Source of the DNA: Limanda limanda
Taxonomy: Eukaryota > Chordata > Actinopteri > Pleuronectiformes > Pleuronectidae
DNA length: 64,000 nucleotides
Direction of reading: 5' to 3'
Assembly (NCBI RefSeq): GCF_963576545.1
Contig: NC_083648.1
Location: forward strand, 8,605,739-8,669,738
Made by a program: the position numbers and the translations under genes. Shown here piece after piece: positions 1 through 13,000 of this stretch. The stretch's first letter is position 1; every line of letters begins with the position of its first letter. The notes beneath the pieces are model-generated. The model ran no database searches. It was not told the DNA's origin and worked only from the letters and a program-made list of their open reading frames with translations.

Positions 1-460
1 GTTGGTACAGATCTAGAATTTTACCGTCTCCTGTTGTAAATACAAGCATGTAAAAACTGAGGAGATGGTCAAGTAAAAATGAGGTTTACAGAGGGGAGTT
101 AGTGTTGTTGTGAAATAGGAGTAGACTTGACGTTGGCTAATTATTAATAATCATGAAATATGATGATATAAAAGATTATTTATTAAAAATAATTAAAAAA
201 AATGATAAGGCCATAACTTATCGTAGAGGGGGCACCACCCTGGTTACAGGGACCAACGAAATCAAGCTATAAATATCAGTCTCATATGATATGGGTTAAG
301 TTAATAATCTTAATAGTTAATACTAATGATTATTTAATAAACAGTGAACGCTTCTAAGTTCGAGCACAGGCAATCATAATCCAGCTGTATTCACACACAT
401 ATGCACAAATAATCACAGACTACAGATACTTTAATTACAAAAGCATTTATTAAAAAGGGG

Positions 461-840
461 AAATAAAGTTAATGCTATTTAATGACTCATCATTTTTACA
501 AACTCCCATATTTCAAAGATAACCACAGCAGCAGCACTTATCACAATTCAGAAAATACATGTAAAACCTTCGGTCTACCTATGTATGTCTGTCTCTGTGT
601 GTGTGTGTCTGTGTCAAAGTGTCTCTCTGTGTATGTGTGTCTATGTGTGTGTATGTGAAATAAAGTTAGTGTTATTTAATGATTCATCATCTTAACAGAC
701 TCCAATATTTCAAAGATCACAACAGCAGCAGCACTTATCACAATTTAGAACACACATGTAACCTCTGGTCCATCTATGTGTCTCTGTGTATGTGTGTGTC
801 TGTCTGTGTCTATCAATGTGTGTGTGTGTGAGAGAGAAAA
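461..840. repeat. Two-copy diverged tandem repeat, period 197 bp
   Basis: Copy A starts at 461 and copy B at 658, both with the same AAATAAAGTTA-type start. They share the order: ATTTAATGA, a CATC/CATT stretch, ATTTCAAAGAT, CAGCAGCAGCACTTATCACAA, then CATGTAA and a GT/CT-rich end. Small substitutions and indels separate the copies, so the duplication is not recent. The function is unknown. Confidence 0.8.
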
Positions 841-1660
841 AGAAGGGGGCGTGGCGATGACGCAGTCACGTGGTGACGTCACCTCTAAGATGGAGGCAGA
901 CAATGACTCAAGGAGTCATTAGGCCAAAAAAACTCTCAAAATGGTGGTGACTACAAAACAAGATGGCGGAGCCGCTTTGGAAGTGAGAGCCAGAATGGGA
1001 GGAGAGAGAGAGAGGAGGCGTGGCAATAATAGACTCTGAAAATGGTGGTTTAACTTAACGTTTTCCAAAATGGAGAATATGTTAACGACCATGTGGCCTG
1101 AACTCACAATGGTGGTCGCTATGTGACATGAACTGTATTATAAATACATATCGGAACGTTTGTGTAAAACAGGTTCAGGAGAAAAGAGAGAGAGAGAGCG
1201 TGCAAGGAGAGAACGAACTCTGAAAAATATGCCATAGATAAGTTAACAGTGGTTTCAACCCTCAGCCCTCAGGCGAACGTTGTGGGCTGAGGTTCTGATC
1301 GGTAAAATCACTGCAGACTCACACAGACGTTAACAACGCGGCCGGAAGCTTTTCTCGCGGCGCTTATTCACTGTAACACAAAACATTGCCGTCAAACCGG
1401 AAACCGGAAGTAGCGGCTCGGAGTAGCCGGCTCGTCACGGCTAAAACAATGAAGAAACACGGAGGTTCCGCAAACAAATAACAAAACGCTACGTATTAAA
1501 ACTAACATCTGCCCAGACAGTTTAAGCCTCTCTTACTGTAACCATGGTTTCGTGGGGTGCATGCGCGTTCCGCGCGAATATCCCGGAAGTCCAGTGAACA
1601 GCTTGTGGTCTCTCAGGCGCTCTCCCGTGAGCACCGCAGCTGGGCAGGAGCGGATCAGTC
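841..1660. promoter_or_regulatory. CpG-rich stretch with CRE, E-box and ETS-like sites
   Basis: Around 850-890 there are a CRE-like TGACGCA, an E-box CACGTG and a full CRE TGACGTCA within about 40 bases. Around 1395-1590 there are several CCGGAA(G) ETS-type sites and many CpGs in an otherwise AT-rich region. This is typical of a housekeeping promoter, or of an LTR promoter. No transcript start or open reading frame can be attached to it within the window. It might serve a gene to the left, transcribed on the minus strand. Confidence 0.35.
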
Positions 1661-2150
1661 ATGCTCCGTGACGGGATGAAGCTTGGTCTTCTTCTTCAGG
1701 GATGTGCGGCTGCGTGGAACCGGTTGAAGAACGTGTGGGAAAAATAATAAAAGTCCGTGTCTCACTCGTCTCGCGAGTGAGATTCCTGTTTGGTCTTTTC
1801 AAGTTAAAACAGCGAAAATGTCCTTTCAAAATAAAACGCTTGCTGAGTCGTGTAGTAAGACCTCAAGAGGCCTAGTTGCAACTTGAGCAGTGGAGTGGAA
1901 AAGGGGACAAAGAAAGTCTCTTAAAAATACCGAGTTAACTAATAAAACCCCTAGGGGTTTTGTTGTAGCTTGGGCATCTGAGTGAAAAGAGAGAGATTTC
2001 TGTGGGCTCAGCCCTTTTAAGTCATGTTCCAGGTGACTCCCCCCTGGGAGGAGGGGTCAAGGGTTAGTGTGGCCCTCGGCCAATTGAAAGGTCAGAAGTC
2101 AAGTCTCAGGGAGCGGCTTACAGTGGGGTCCTTCGAAGGATCCAGGAAGT

Positions 2151-3700
2151 GATTTGCTTCCACATGGAGATAAGATCTCCATGCTGGAATTTTATGTGAG
2201 GGGTTACCCGACGCTGGTCTCAAGCTTTATGACCCATTGTCTGATGGTCAGCACACTGGGAGTCTCCCCCAACAGTGTAGATAGTATTTTCTCAGAAAGA
2301 CACAATCAAACAGAAGCCACTTACTTCAATGTGTGTCCATCAGAAATATAAAAGGTTGAAAAGCTGTCTGTGTATCACATATACACACTAAACTGCATCT
2401 TATCTGACATTCCAGCTCCAGTATAAAAGTACCAGGAAAATTCAGATTCCATTTTCATAGTCTCGGCTCATGGTGTAAATGTTTGCCAGGCCCAGGGTTC
2501 AAAAGGGTGGTACTTAAACTTTGAACTAATCATGCCGGTGTTTTATGTGTAACATGCAATAGAGCAATCTCACCTCCCATTCACTATAAAGGATAACCTA
2601 TCCTATCCACCACCTGTCCTCTAGATGGAGGATGAACTCACTCTGTAGCTGTGACGACAGTCATTGGCTAACCCAATTCTAACCCTGACCATAAAACCAA
2701 GTCTTAACCCTCAAGCAGTCCATTGAAGTTGTGAAGACTCTGCAAAATGGTCTTACAAAGTCAAAATGTCCTCACGATACTGGTATTGAACCAAAAATTG
2801 GCCTTCATAACTACAGATAGACATGCGCACACACACATGCACACTCACACGACAACAGTGCAAACCAACACCAACAATGCTTTATCATTTTGTACTAATC
2901 GGTTCTCTTCCTGTATAAGATAAGTTTTTGCATTCGCTAATTTTTATATTTCAGCACAGACCTCTTAAGCAAAAAGGAGAATAACCAAAGAGGAAGTGAG
3001 AATACAAAATGCCTCTGCCCCAAAACAGGATATTGTGTTGCTACACTCAGGATGCACAAAATGTTCCTAATCAGCAACAATGAAATATCACTCTACTAAC
3101 CCGGTCTCATAACCCCACAACTAACCAGTGAATGCTTACACCGACAATAGAGCAAATACATGTTATCAGTCACACTTTTTGTCTCTTTATGTGATTGTAG
3201 TTCCTCCACAAGAACACATTTGTATTACAGTTTCGATCATGTTTTAAAATATAATTTAGTTCTGGACACAAACGCACACAGGGTAACAAAAACTGAAAAT
3301 ACGTTTTTTGCAATAAATGGGTCTTGTGAAGAAAATACTTTTCTTAGTAGAAAAGAGACAAAATAAATTCTTCTTCTTTGTTCGGTTTATTGGCAGGTGC
3401 ACTAACGTCAAGGTGGATTACCGCCATTTACTGTGTCTTCTTCTGCAGATATTTCTCGATTGTCCTACTTTTACAGCATAAAATTTGAGAAGTAGAAAAC
3501 GTGTATTTCCTCGGACTGTCTGGCTCAACAGTCATTGTATCATAAACATGCAACGGTAGATTCAATGAGACAAAACAACCAAGACAAACAAGTCAGTGCA
3601 GTTGTAGTATTCACCGTAAGCTTTAAGTGATAAAAGTCTATACAGACGTTGGTCTGGACAACTAAATCTGAAGAGTCATGCTTACGACGGATCTCTTCAA
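2151..3700. other. Intergenic, no gene seen
   Basis: This is AT-rich sequence upstream of the mannose receptor gene. Reading frames are short and show no similarity I recognise. There is a short CA-rich patch near 2825-2850. I see nothing else I can support. Confidence 0.6.
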
Positions 3701-3728
3701 AACTTCTTTCTTCCTTCTCCACTGGACA

Positions 3729-3738
3729 GGAAGTGAAA
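3729..3738 (+). promoter_or_regulatory. ETS/IRF composite element (EICE) upstream of mrc1
   Basis: The bases GGAAGTGAAA match the PU.1/IRF composite consensus GGAANNGAAA. The site lies 238 bases before the mrc1 start codon, and a second IRF-like AAGTGAAAGT follows near 3790. PU.1 and IRF factors drive macrophage genes, so the position fits, but a ten-base match can occur by chance. Confidence 0.35.
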
Positions 3739-3975
3739 GGGGCAACTTCTTGTCCTTTCTGGAGTGTGACATCTGTGCGAGAAAAAAAAAGTGAAAGTGT
3801 CTACGTTGCCCCTACTTCCCGCCCAACCCTTCCCCCCCTTTTTTTTTACTATTAGCAAAATGTTGAAATGTGCCAATCCGAAACATGACACTTTCTCAAT
3901 GAAAAGGGAGTGCTATTAAGATTCCCTCCTTTTCATGGTCACGCTCATTAGTCCTCTGCTTGCAACACGTGGACG

Positions 3976-4078
3976 ATGTCTGCTGCTGTGAGACTTACCA
4001 GAAGAATGCTCAACCCAAGGATAACGCTAGGAGCCTTCGTACTCTTCGTCCTAATATCTCACTGTTCAACAGCAAACG
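3976..4078 (+). CDS. mrc1: mrc1 exon 1: signal peptide
   Basis: The exon encodes a basic N-region followed by a hydrophobic core (LGAFVLFVLIS) and a small-residue cleavage region (STANG), and ends at a G|GTACAG donor in phase 1. A second in-frame ATG at 4006 would still give a complete signal peptide, so the exact start is uncertain by ten residues. Confidence 0.8.
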
Positions 4079-7000
4079 GTACAGTATGAACTCATTAGTG
4101 ATTATGTATTCTGCATTTTATGCGGAAACCTTTGCACAAAACGAAATTGGGTTGATGATAAATTGATTTCTTATATCAGCCCTTTGGTTTTATTTGTATC
4201 TAGGATGCCACAACTGCACTGATAGACTGGTTTGTTTCAAGGATGCTGTGAATGCAACTCTGGTCTGTCAAAGTTGAACAGGAAGCATGTTTTTAAAGAG
4301 AGAAGCTTCACTATCTTTCTATCTGTCGTCAGCAATTCTTTTAGATTTATTACAAGGCAAGTTTGAAATACAAATAGCAAATAAACCTATGCATGTGGTG
4401 CATGCTGGTCCAAACATGATGGTGTGGAGCTTAATTTTAACAAATTGTATTCAACTTTATAAGTGTGTACTCTCCGCAGATTCCCAATTCTCCCTCACCA
4501 ACAAGGCCACTGGGTTTTGCCTGTTGAAAAAATTTACCCGTTGCCTTGACATCCGCTGGACGACCGCTAATCGGCTTTTCGCTGTCACCACCAAAAAGTG
4601 CCTTGGAGCGCAGGGTAAAAGTGTTGGGAGCGAAGTGAGCCTCTACGACTGTGATGACAAAACCGACCTCCAGAAGTGGGAATGCAAGAATTACACACTG
4701 ATCGCCCTGAAAGGCAAAGAGCTCTACATTGAAGTCAAAGCTGACGAAACAATTGCCCTCTCCAAAACGGTGGGGCCGAATAACCACCTCACAATCCCGG
4801 GGACATCCAGTGGTGCTTGCTCAAGAACATACAGAGGTATAGTATGGAAACCATTGCTTTGGAGGGCACTAGTATTGTAGAGCCATGACAGTGAAGACCA
4901 CAGTTTCAATTTGCTCATATGAATCGTATTGATTCATACAGAACTGTTTAATTTTAATCAAGCACAACAATTTATCAAGATCCTTAACATTAAACTTTGT
5001 CTGTGCATGTCTGGAATTAATCAATAGTGAATGCAACTAGCAAATGAGTTAAGTATGTCCTCAAATAATGGCTAAACAATACACCCATGCAGAAATAGAT
5101 GTGGCAATTTAAGCAGATGTTATTTGACCAAACTCAAATCTTTTCTTTTAGAACTTTATACACTTGAAGGAAATGCGTTTGGCAAAGTCTGCATGTTTCC
5201 CTTCCTGTACAAGGACCGGTGGTTTGGGGAGTGCACCACGTACGACTCTTCACAAAATCGACTTTGGTGTTCAGTTGAAACTAAATATGAACATGAACAG
5301 TGGGGATACTGCCCGACTTCTGGTGAGTACTGTTTTCAGGACCCAAATCTTGCGACAGTGACTAGGAAGGAATTAATGAATCTTGTATATGTAAGCATTA
5401 TATGCATCTTAAGGAAGACTATTTTTAAATCACCACTTTGTTAGACCCCAAGCCCATTTCTTTATACATTTTTTGGTTTCTTTTGGATTATTCATTTAAA
5501 TGTTAGAATAACTATAGCTTGTCGTTTGCCATATTTCTGTATCAATCATCAGTCACGGACACCTGGGCGAAAAACCTGGTGACAGGATCATATTACCAGC
5601 TCAACACTCAGTCAGCACTAACATGGCCGCAGGCTGAAGTCAGCTGCAAACAACAGGGCGCCACCCTGGTCAGTGTCGCAGATCCCAACGAACAAGCTTT
5701 TATCTCAGGTAAGGTGCCCCCCGGTGGATTTTAACAGATATTAAGGGTTTGTTTGCTTACACGCAAAACAGCTATTCTGGTGTAAATTGAAATGTTCTGT
5801 TAATTTAAAGAACCCTTAATCATCACATTGTGTTGGAAACACTTTAACTTTGACTTGAACTGAGAGAACAGCATAACAAAGAAAAAACACAAATGTTAAA
5901 ATTTTCGTTCCGTTCGTTCCTGCACTGACACAAAGATCGTGTCTCTTGATTTCTAAAGCCGAAACACACAAAATGATATTATTCAACCGGACAAAAGAGA
6001 CACGATTCGCAGGCCTATGATCGTTTGACTTTGATTTTGGTCTTTTTGTGGATTTGTTATTACGCAACAAAAAAAGGAACAGTGTGAAAAAGAGGAACAA
6101 TTTCTTTAGCCTGTCTATTTCTTTTCCGTCTTCCCTCTCTACGACACACAGCACTGGTAGGATCTGGGAAACATAAACTCTGGATCGGGGTGGTTCTGGA
6201 CCCAGAGCACGGCTGGCAGTGGTCCAATGGGAAGCCTTTCCGCTACTTGAGATGGAGTGAAGGTAAGTCTTACATGAAATCAGTTATCTAATAACATATA
6301 GTGAGGATACAAGCAAAGCATTAGTGATGTGATATAATGTATGTGAATGTCCACTACTCTACAGAAGCAAACTCAAGTTAAACCATCATATCTTTTTTTC
6401 CTTCTGAAGGAAACCCACTTCATAATCCAGGACACAACTGTGGATTTCTTGAAACTGTCGGCCAGCACTTGTGGCAAAGTTCATCCTGTGTGAAGAGACT
6501 GGGCTATGTCTGCTACAAAGACATGGTCCCACCCACTCCCCCCCAAAGTACACACGCATTTCCATCCCTCCTCTGGCTACTGGCATTTTGTTGTGATAAG
6601 CTCACTGTACAAGATCAGTCATTCAATCCCTCATATTTGTATTCCATCTATGTTCTTTTTAATCATCAGTTGAGCAAGGATTTTGTGCAAGCCCATGGAT
6701 TCCCTACAGTGGTCACTGCTTCCACCTTCAGCGCTCTGTACAAACGTGGTCAGATGCACAGAGAGAGTGCCGCAAAGAGCGAGGGGACTTGGTCAGCATC
6801 CGCAATGTGGAGGACCAAAGCTTTGTCATCTCTCAGCTTGGATTTGGTAAGTGAGGAGGCCACGGGTATGAAGACAGTCCAATGTTCTCAAACCATCAAG
6901 ATTGTGCGAGTACATTTTTTGCTGTGGGATGATTTAAACCAATAATGATCAAATTCGAAGTAAAAAGCATATACAACTCTTGGATGTCCATGTCTATAGC

Positions 7001-10000
7001 ATCCGACGAGGAGCTTTGGATTGGACTGAATGACAGGAGGACAGAGGGGCTGTTTGACTGGAGCGACCACTCTGCAGTCAGCTTCACCAGCTGGGAGTAT
7101 GGGAAACCGATGTCTACTGAGACAGAAGACTGTGTTCTCATCAGGGGGGAGGTAAAAAACATTATGTGGGTATAATGGTGCATATAAATCCTTCTATTCT
7201 TAAATGTGTACATGAACACATCATACATGGGGGACGTGTCAGCTCACATCATAATTTGTACTTATTCGGTTTGCACCAAAAAACTCTAAACATTAACGTA
7301 TGAGGTTTAAAAGTGTATAGATTATCTACCCAGTAAATCTAAGAAATATTTATGTTTTAGTGGTGCTTTCTTCTTTCAGAATGGGAACTGGGCAGATCGA
7401 TCGTGTGATGAGAAACACGGCTTTATCTGTATGAAGCAGAGTGAAACTGAACCCACTGGAAAAGAATTAGATCTGGACATAGGCTGCAAAGCGGTGAGTG
7501 AAGTTTACATGCTATATGAAAAAGCATGTGGATAAAGAGGGTGTGTGTTTAAGATTCAAATTGAAATGTAAAAAGTAACTGGTTGATTCAGTCATCATCT
7601 GTAAATTCTATATACCTATATGCATCTACAGATAATATAGCCGATTAAAATAAAGTAACCTTTGAACAACTTTAGAATTGTTTTAAAACACCTTGACTGG
7701 TGAACTGCAGATCAATGTCTTTAACAACAGAATGGATATTCAGCCCTTAAACGCAGTTTGATCCAAGCTCGATTTCCAACAGGGTTGGAAAAGACATGGT
7801 TCCTACTGCTACTTTGTCGGAGCTGAGACCAAGACCTTTGATGAAGCCAAAGATGGCTGCAAGAGCTCAGACTCCTACTTAGCTGATGTTTCAAATAGGT
7901 AGGACATTTTTTTTGTTTTTAGGAGTCATGTGATGCTAGTGCAATCAAGTGTTTGTTTTCTACAATTCAATCCCAAAAGAAACCTATAGACTTGTGTAAA
8001 TATTTCCAGGGTGGATAATGCCTTCCTTGTCAGCTTGGTGGGGTTGAGACCAGAGAAATACTTCTGGCTCGGGCTCTCGAACCAGAAAGACCTTGATGAG
8101 TTTGTGTGGACCAACAGAGACTCTGTGATGTTTACACACTGGAACGCCGAGATGCCAGGTATGAACAAATATGAAACCCATCTTTAGTTGGTTGAGATGA
8201 ACGGCAAACGCCAAAATTTACATTAGATCATTTTTCAATCAAACACTCAAGGTTACCGGCAGGGTTGTGTTGCCATGACAACTGGGATTTTGGCTGGACT
8301 CTGGGATCTGCTGCCCTGCACCAACCATGAAAAATACATCTGCAAACACATGGCCGAAGGGGCAGTTATAACCGCCCCACCTCCCACTCAAACTGCTCTT
8401 CAGTGTGCTGAAGGTTGGAGACGAGCGGGCACAAGAAACTTCTGCTTTAAGGTACATCAACAGCTAAATACAAAAGTCAGGCTACGGTAGACTAGTTAAA
8501 TGATGATCCAACGATATAAATCCTCCACGATACTACTGTCCTTATCTGGCCGACTTAATTTCAACATACACTTCTTGTCTTGAAGTTTTTTACAGGGCCC
8601 CGAGCACTTGAGAAAACGTGGTTTGAGGCCAGGGATTACTGTCGGGCCATTGGAGGAGATCTGCTCAGCGTCCACAGCCCAGCGGAGCTATTAGTGTTAT
8701 ATGAGTCGACTAAATACAATTCGAACTCGATGATTAACACAACGCTGATATCCATAACATTATTTCAGCAGTGAATGTCACACTTTTTCAAATGTTAGAT
8801 GGTCAGATTATTGATGTGTGTTTTTTAAATCGTACAGTAACCATGGAAAGGCCTGGATTGGGCTTCATGTTCCTGATACAAGCACCGGTTATACATGGAG
8901 CGATGGATCCCCGGTTAGTTGTGTTTTACAAGTTTTAGAACTAATTTCATAACTCAAACATATTTCAGCATTTTTTCTGTAGATGTATTTTATTCTTATT
9001 TACTATGAGTATGTATTTTTGTTTTGTTTTGTTTTGTTCACAGTTAAACTTCCAGCAGTGGCAGGAAGGAGAGCCTAACAACTTTAATAATGCAGAATCA
9101 TGTGCTGAATTCAGAATTTATTTGACGAAGTCCTGGTTCTGGAATGATGTGAACTGTGAGAGTTACAATGACTGGCTGTGCCAGATCCGCGCAGGTAAAG
9201 TTGAGAAAGAATATGAACTAAATTTTTATACTTCGTCTCTTCTGAAGATAAATTAATTGTAAACTTTGTGCCTTCTCCCATTCTACTGAGCTTCCCACAT
9301 GCTACATATTTCATGAACTCAAACATGTTAAAGAAAGGAAACAACAACCCCAAAAATAAACATACAATTAACCTAATACCTCTCTGACAGTGTCGCTCAA
9401 AAGTAAACATTATTATAATTGTAAAAAAAATAATTTATGGCACAGCTGTTTGGATTGCACAAAAGGTTACTATTGCTATACTAAACCAAATACTGTTACC
9501 CATAGTAACTCAAACCACGGGGAACCAAACTGACAATCAAATCCCCAATTCATGCTAATGCTGCTGTCATGGGCTTTATTGCCCCACAGGGCTAGATCAC
9601 ACAGCAAGTGTCATGTTGAATATTAATAAGTACTGTAGTGGTAAGAATGGTTGCTTTGTTAGCTTTGTTTTAGCTTTATTCTGATTGACATTGACAGCTG
9701 TTTGTGTCTGTGCAGGACGGACTCCAAAACCCCCCCCCGAACGCCACTGTAGTGGGTAAGTTGACATCATAAAGCCACCAACCCACAAAACATCTCGCAT
9801 GAACACCTTTTCAAATAATTCTTGCTTTCTAGGACGGTTAATTATTTATTATGGAGTGAGGAGGCAAAAAAAAAAGTTCAATGTTTCTTGCAGATAACAA
9901 CACCACTTCAGATGGATGGCTTTTGTGGAGAGGGAGTCAGTATTTCCTCAACAGATTGTATATGCCCATGGAAGAAGCTCGTCACTACTGTCAGCAGAGG

Positions 10001-13000
10001 CATAGCGACTTGGTATCTATCAGCACTAAAGAGGAAAACACCTTCTTATTGAAACAGGTCAGTATTTGGTCTGTTTGGTAAACAGCACTCAAATTTGGCA
10101 TTTTAATAACAAGATTTTTTTTTTATTAAAGCTTCCGTGTATTTCTGTGTGTGCTCTCACAGATATCCAGAGAAGATTTGCAATATTATATTGGTATGTC
10201 TGTGGATCTTGACGGATCATTTTGGTGAGTATTAATAAACCCAGAGAAAACTCTTGGGCCGCCATGTAATTTTCAATGATTAAAGTCACAGTAACATTAA
10301 AATATGTTCATCCTTAGCTTCAGTAAGGTGACTTGATATTTACATGAATGGGGTTTATGGATGAAACATATCTGGTGTCAGGTGATTGTTTATGTGAGTA
10401 CAAAATACATTTTTGTATGTGCCTAAAGGTGGATGGATGGCACTTCCCTGTCAGTGCAACAATGGGACGAAAATCAACCTAGTGCTGATGCCTTTGATGA
10501 GAACTGTGTATCCATGACTTATTATACGGGTGAGTACTCCAAAGAGAGCTTCAGAGCAAAAAACAAATGAAAGGAAGTCAAATTTAAGTTATCATAGTAT
10601 ATGAATGAAATAAATTAATGACAAGTAAAATGCTACTGGTGAAGTGTGACTCATTGTATCTCGGCTATGCTCACAGGTTTCTGGCGTTCTAACAATTGTG
10701 GCCAAGAGCAGCGGTCCATTTGTAAACGAGGAGGCTCAGCACCTGCCAACACTACCGTGGCCCCCACAGTTTCTCCTGTAGGCGGCTGCCCACTGGGGTG
10801 GACTAAATTTGACTCGAAGGTTAGAAATCACTGTCAGCCTTAATATAGTTTGATGGTGGAAGAAAAATGCAGACGCTTAATCAAAGAAACCATTGCGCTT
10901 GGTTGTAGAGTGACAAAAAATGTGTTCATTTGTTGTCTGCAGTGCTATAGTATCAATAGCCAGAGCATCAACTGGGAAGAAGCAAGAAAACGTTGCATAA
11001 CCATTGGAGGAAATTTGGTCTCTATTCCTACAAGACGTGTGCAAGGTTTGGTCCATTTCTGTTTATATATTTGTGATGATCACAATCATATACAATAAAG
11101 TGTGAAAGTTCATTCTCGACCTGAGAAAAATAACTCATTCGGGGGGGGGGGTCTGCTAGAAAAAGGATCTTGATTTATGCTGTTAATTAATCATATTCCT
11201 GCTAATTGTACCCTTCTATTAGGTTTGCTAACCCTAACCCCATTGTCAGCTAACCCTAGCCGGGCCTCTAACTCTGACTGGAAAACAGAAACCTTACCTA
11301 ACTTCTACGTTTGAAATCTTTCAGCATTTCTAATCACTACAATGGCTAAAGTAGAATCTGCAGATCTGTGGATAGGTTTGAATAGTAAAAAACATGAGGG
11401 ATTTTACTGGACGGATGGAAAGCCAAGGCGATACACCAACTGGGGATATGCTGTAAGTATGTGTAAAACTGTCATGTACATTACCAGCTATAAATCCTAT
11501 TTTTCTCTTAACTACAGTGGCTTAACTTCTCATGTTGCTGCAATGATGAAGAAATGGGCTTCAGGGTGTGTCAGTGCATCATTACAGTTTGGGTGTGTGT
11601 TTAAGGTTGAAATTGAAACAAGAAGCCCATTTTTAACCAGAGATGGCATTGAAACACTGGTTATTAGTTTAGTATTGATGTACTTGACAGATTAAGCAGT
11701 TTTTAACAGCATGCTAATGTATTCATTTTAAAAAATGTCTCCTGTAGAAACTTCAACGTCCTCCTGGGTCCTTTCTCCAAGGATTGACTAAGGTATAATT
11801 TCAAGGACCGAAAAACACTAATTTAAAATGTTCATGTTGGACTGAAATAAAATTGACATTTTTAAAACTCATCTGTACTCTACCAGGAAGACTGCGTTGT
11901 GATGAACAACAATCCTTTAGGGAAATGGTTGTTTAGGTCTTGCAATGACTCCAATGGTTTTGTCTGTCATCGAAATCTGGGTGAGTTCATCCGTGTTTTA
12001 AAAGTGACGATGGCCTAAAAGCTGATCATGCAACATTTTGTTTTAGTATAGTACGTCTTGCATTGAGGCCCCAAGTGCAAATGGTCTACAAAACCTTTCG
12101 TCCCCAAAAGTCAAGGTTTACTTTAGTTGCAGCCCATGTTTTAAGAGTAAAATTTGGAAGCATTATTTTGGAAATTGTTAGCAGTGATATAAAGACAAGT
12201 TTTGTAAATAATTGGCAAAATTCTTACGTGAAAACATAAGCTAATCGCTTAATTTCTGTCTTGCTCTCTACAGACCCAAATAGCCCGTCTAAACCAGAAC
12301 CAGTAGTTCCTAGCATCTACGTAGCTCTGGGAAACGACAGCATCAAGGCTGTGACTCAAAATCTGACCTGGGACGATGCCAAGAGACATTGTGAAGGTGA
12401 AAAAGCCAACCTGGTTAACCTGCGAAATAAATGGACACAGGCCTATGTTGAACTGCTGGCTATGAATCTCAAAGCTCCTCTTTGGATTGGACTGAACAAG
12501 CAGCAGGTACAATGCTGCAAATGTATACAATTTCTGTACTATGGCAAAAAAACTCTCAGTTCCAGTGAAATCATACCTTAAAAACATCTTCTAGTAATAT
12601 AACTTGAGCTACATCACAGATTTGATTAAGCAAGATTTTTAGCTTCATGACAGTCGGCATAAAACCTCCACAAGACATATGACTATTCTGCTACAACAAT
12701 AATATAAAACTGTACATTTGTTTAACCTGTTGCTAGTGCTTTATAGAAGTGTATTTCAAACAGAAGTACAAACGTTGTTGAATGTTTGGAGCATGCTGAA
12801 TAATGTGATCCGCACTTGCTTTCAGACGGGGGGGTATTTTAGGTATATTGATGGCTGGCACTTGAACTTCGCCAGCTGGGCTGAAGAGGAACCAAAAAAG
12901 GATCAACCTTGTGTGTACATGGACTTAGATGGAAAATGGAGGACTGCTTTTTGCAATCGGACCATGAATAGTGTGTGTATTCAGTCCACAGGTACATTTT

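Larger units (their letters stand above)
1..2150. other. Gene-free 5' region, probably repeat-derived
   Basis: I find no credible coding exon here. The left 800 bases are AT-rich with (GT)n-like tracts and a diverged tandem duplication. Bases 840-1650 become CpG-rich. After 1740 there are several AATAAA-like signals (around 1745, 1831 and 1940). This mix of CpG-rich promoter-like sequence followed by polyadenylation signals would fit an old LTR, but I could not find paired LTR ends, a primer-binding site or any gag/pol reading frame. A promoter of a gene lying to the left of the window is the alternative. The classification is uncertain. Confidence 0.3.

Noticed and set aside
6263..6409. Possible miR-511 in an mrc1 intron as in mammals
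   Set aside because: The short introns around exons 4-6 show no sequence matching the mature miR-511 as I recall it and no tight hairpin.
8586..8596. Alternative acceptor after TTTTTTACAG for mrc1 exon 13
   Set aside because: It has a better pyrimidine tract but puts the exon out of the CTLD4 frame; the acceptor at 8585 keeps it.
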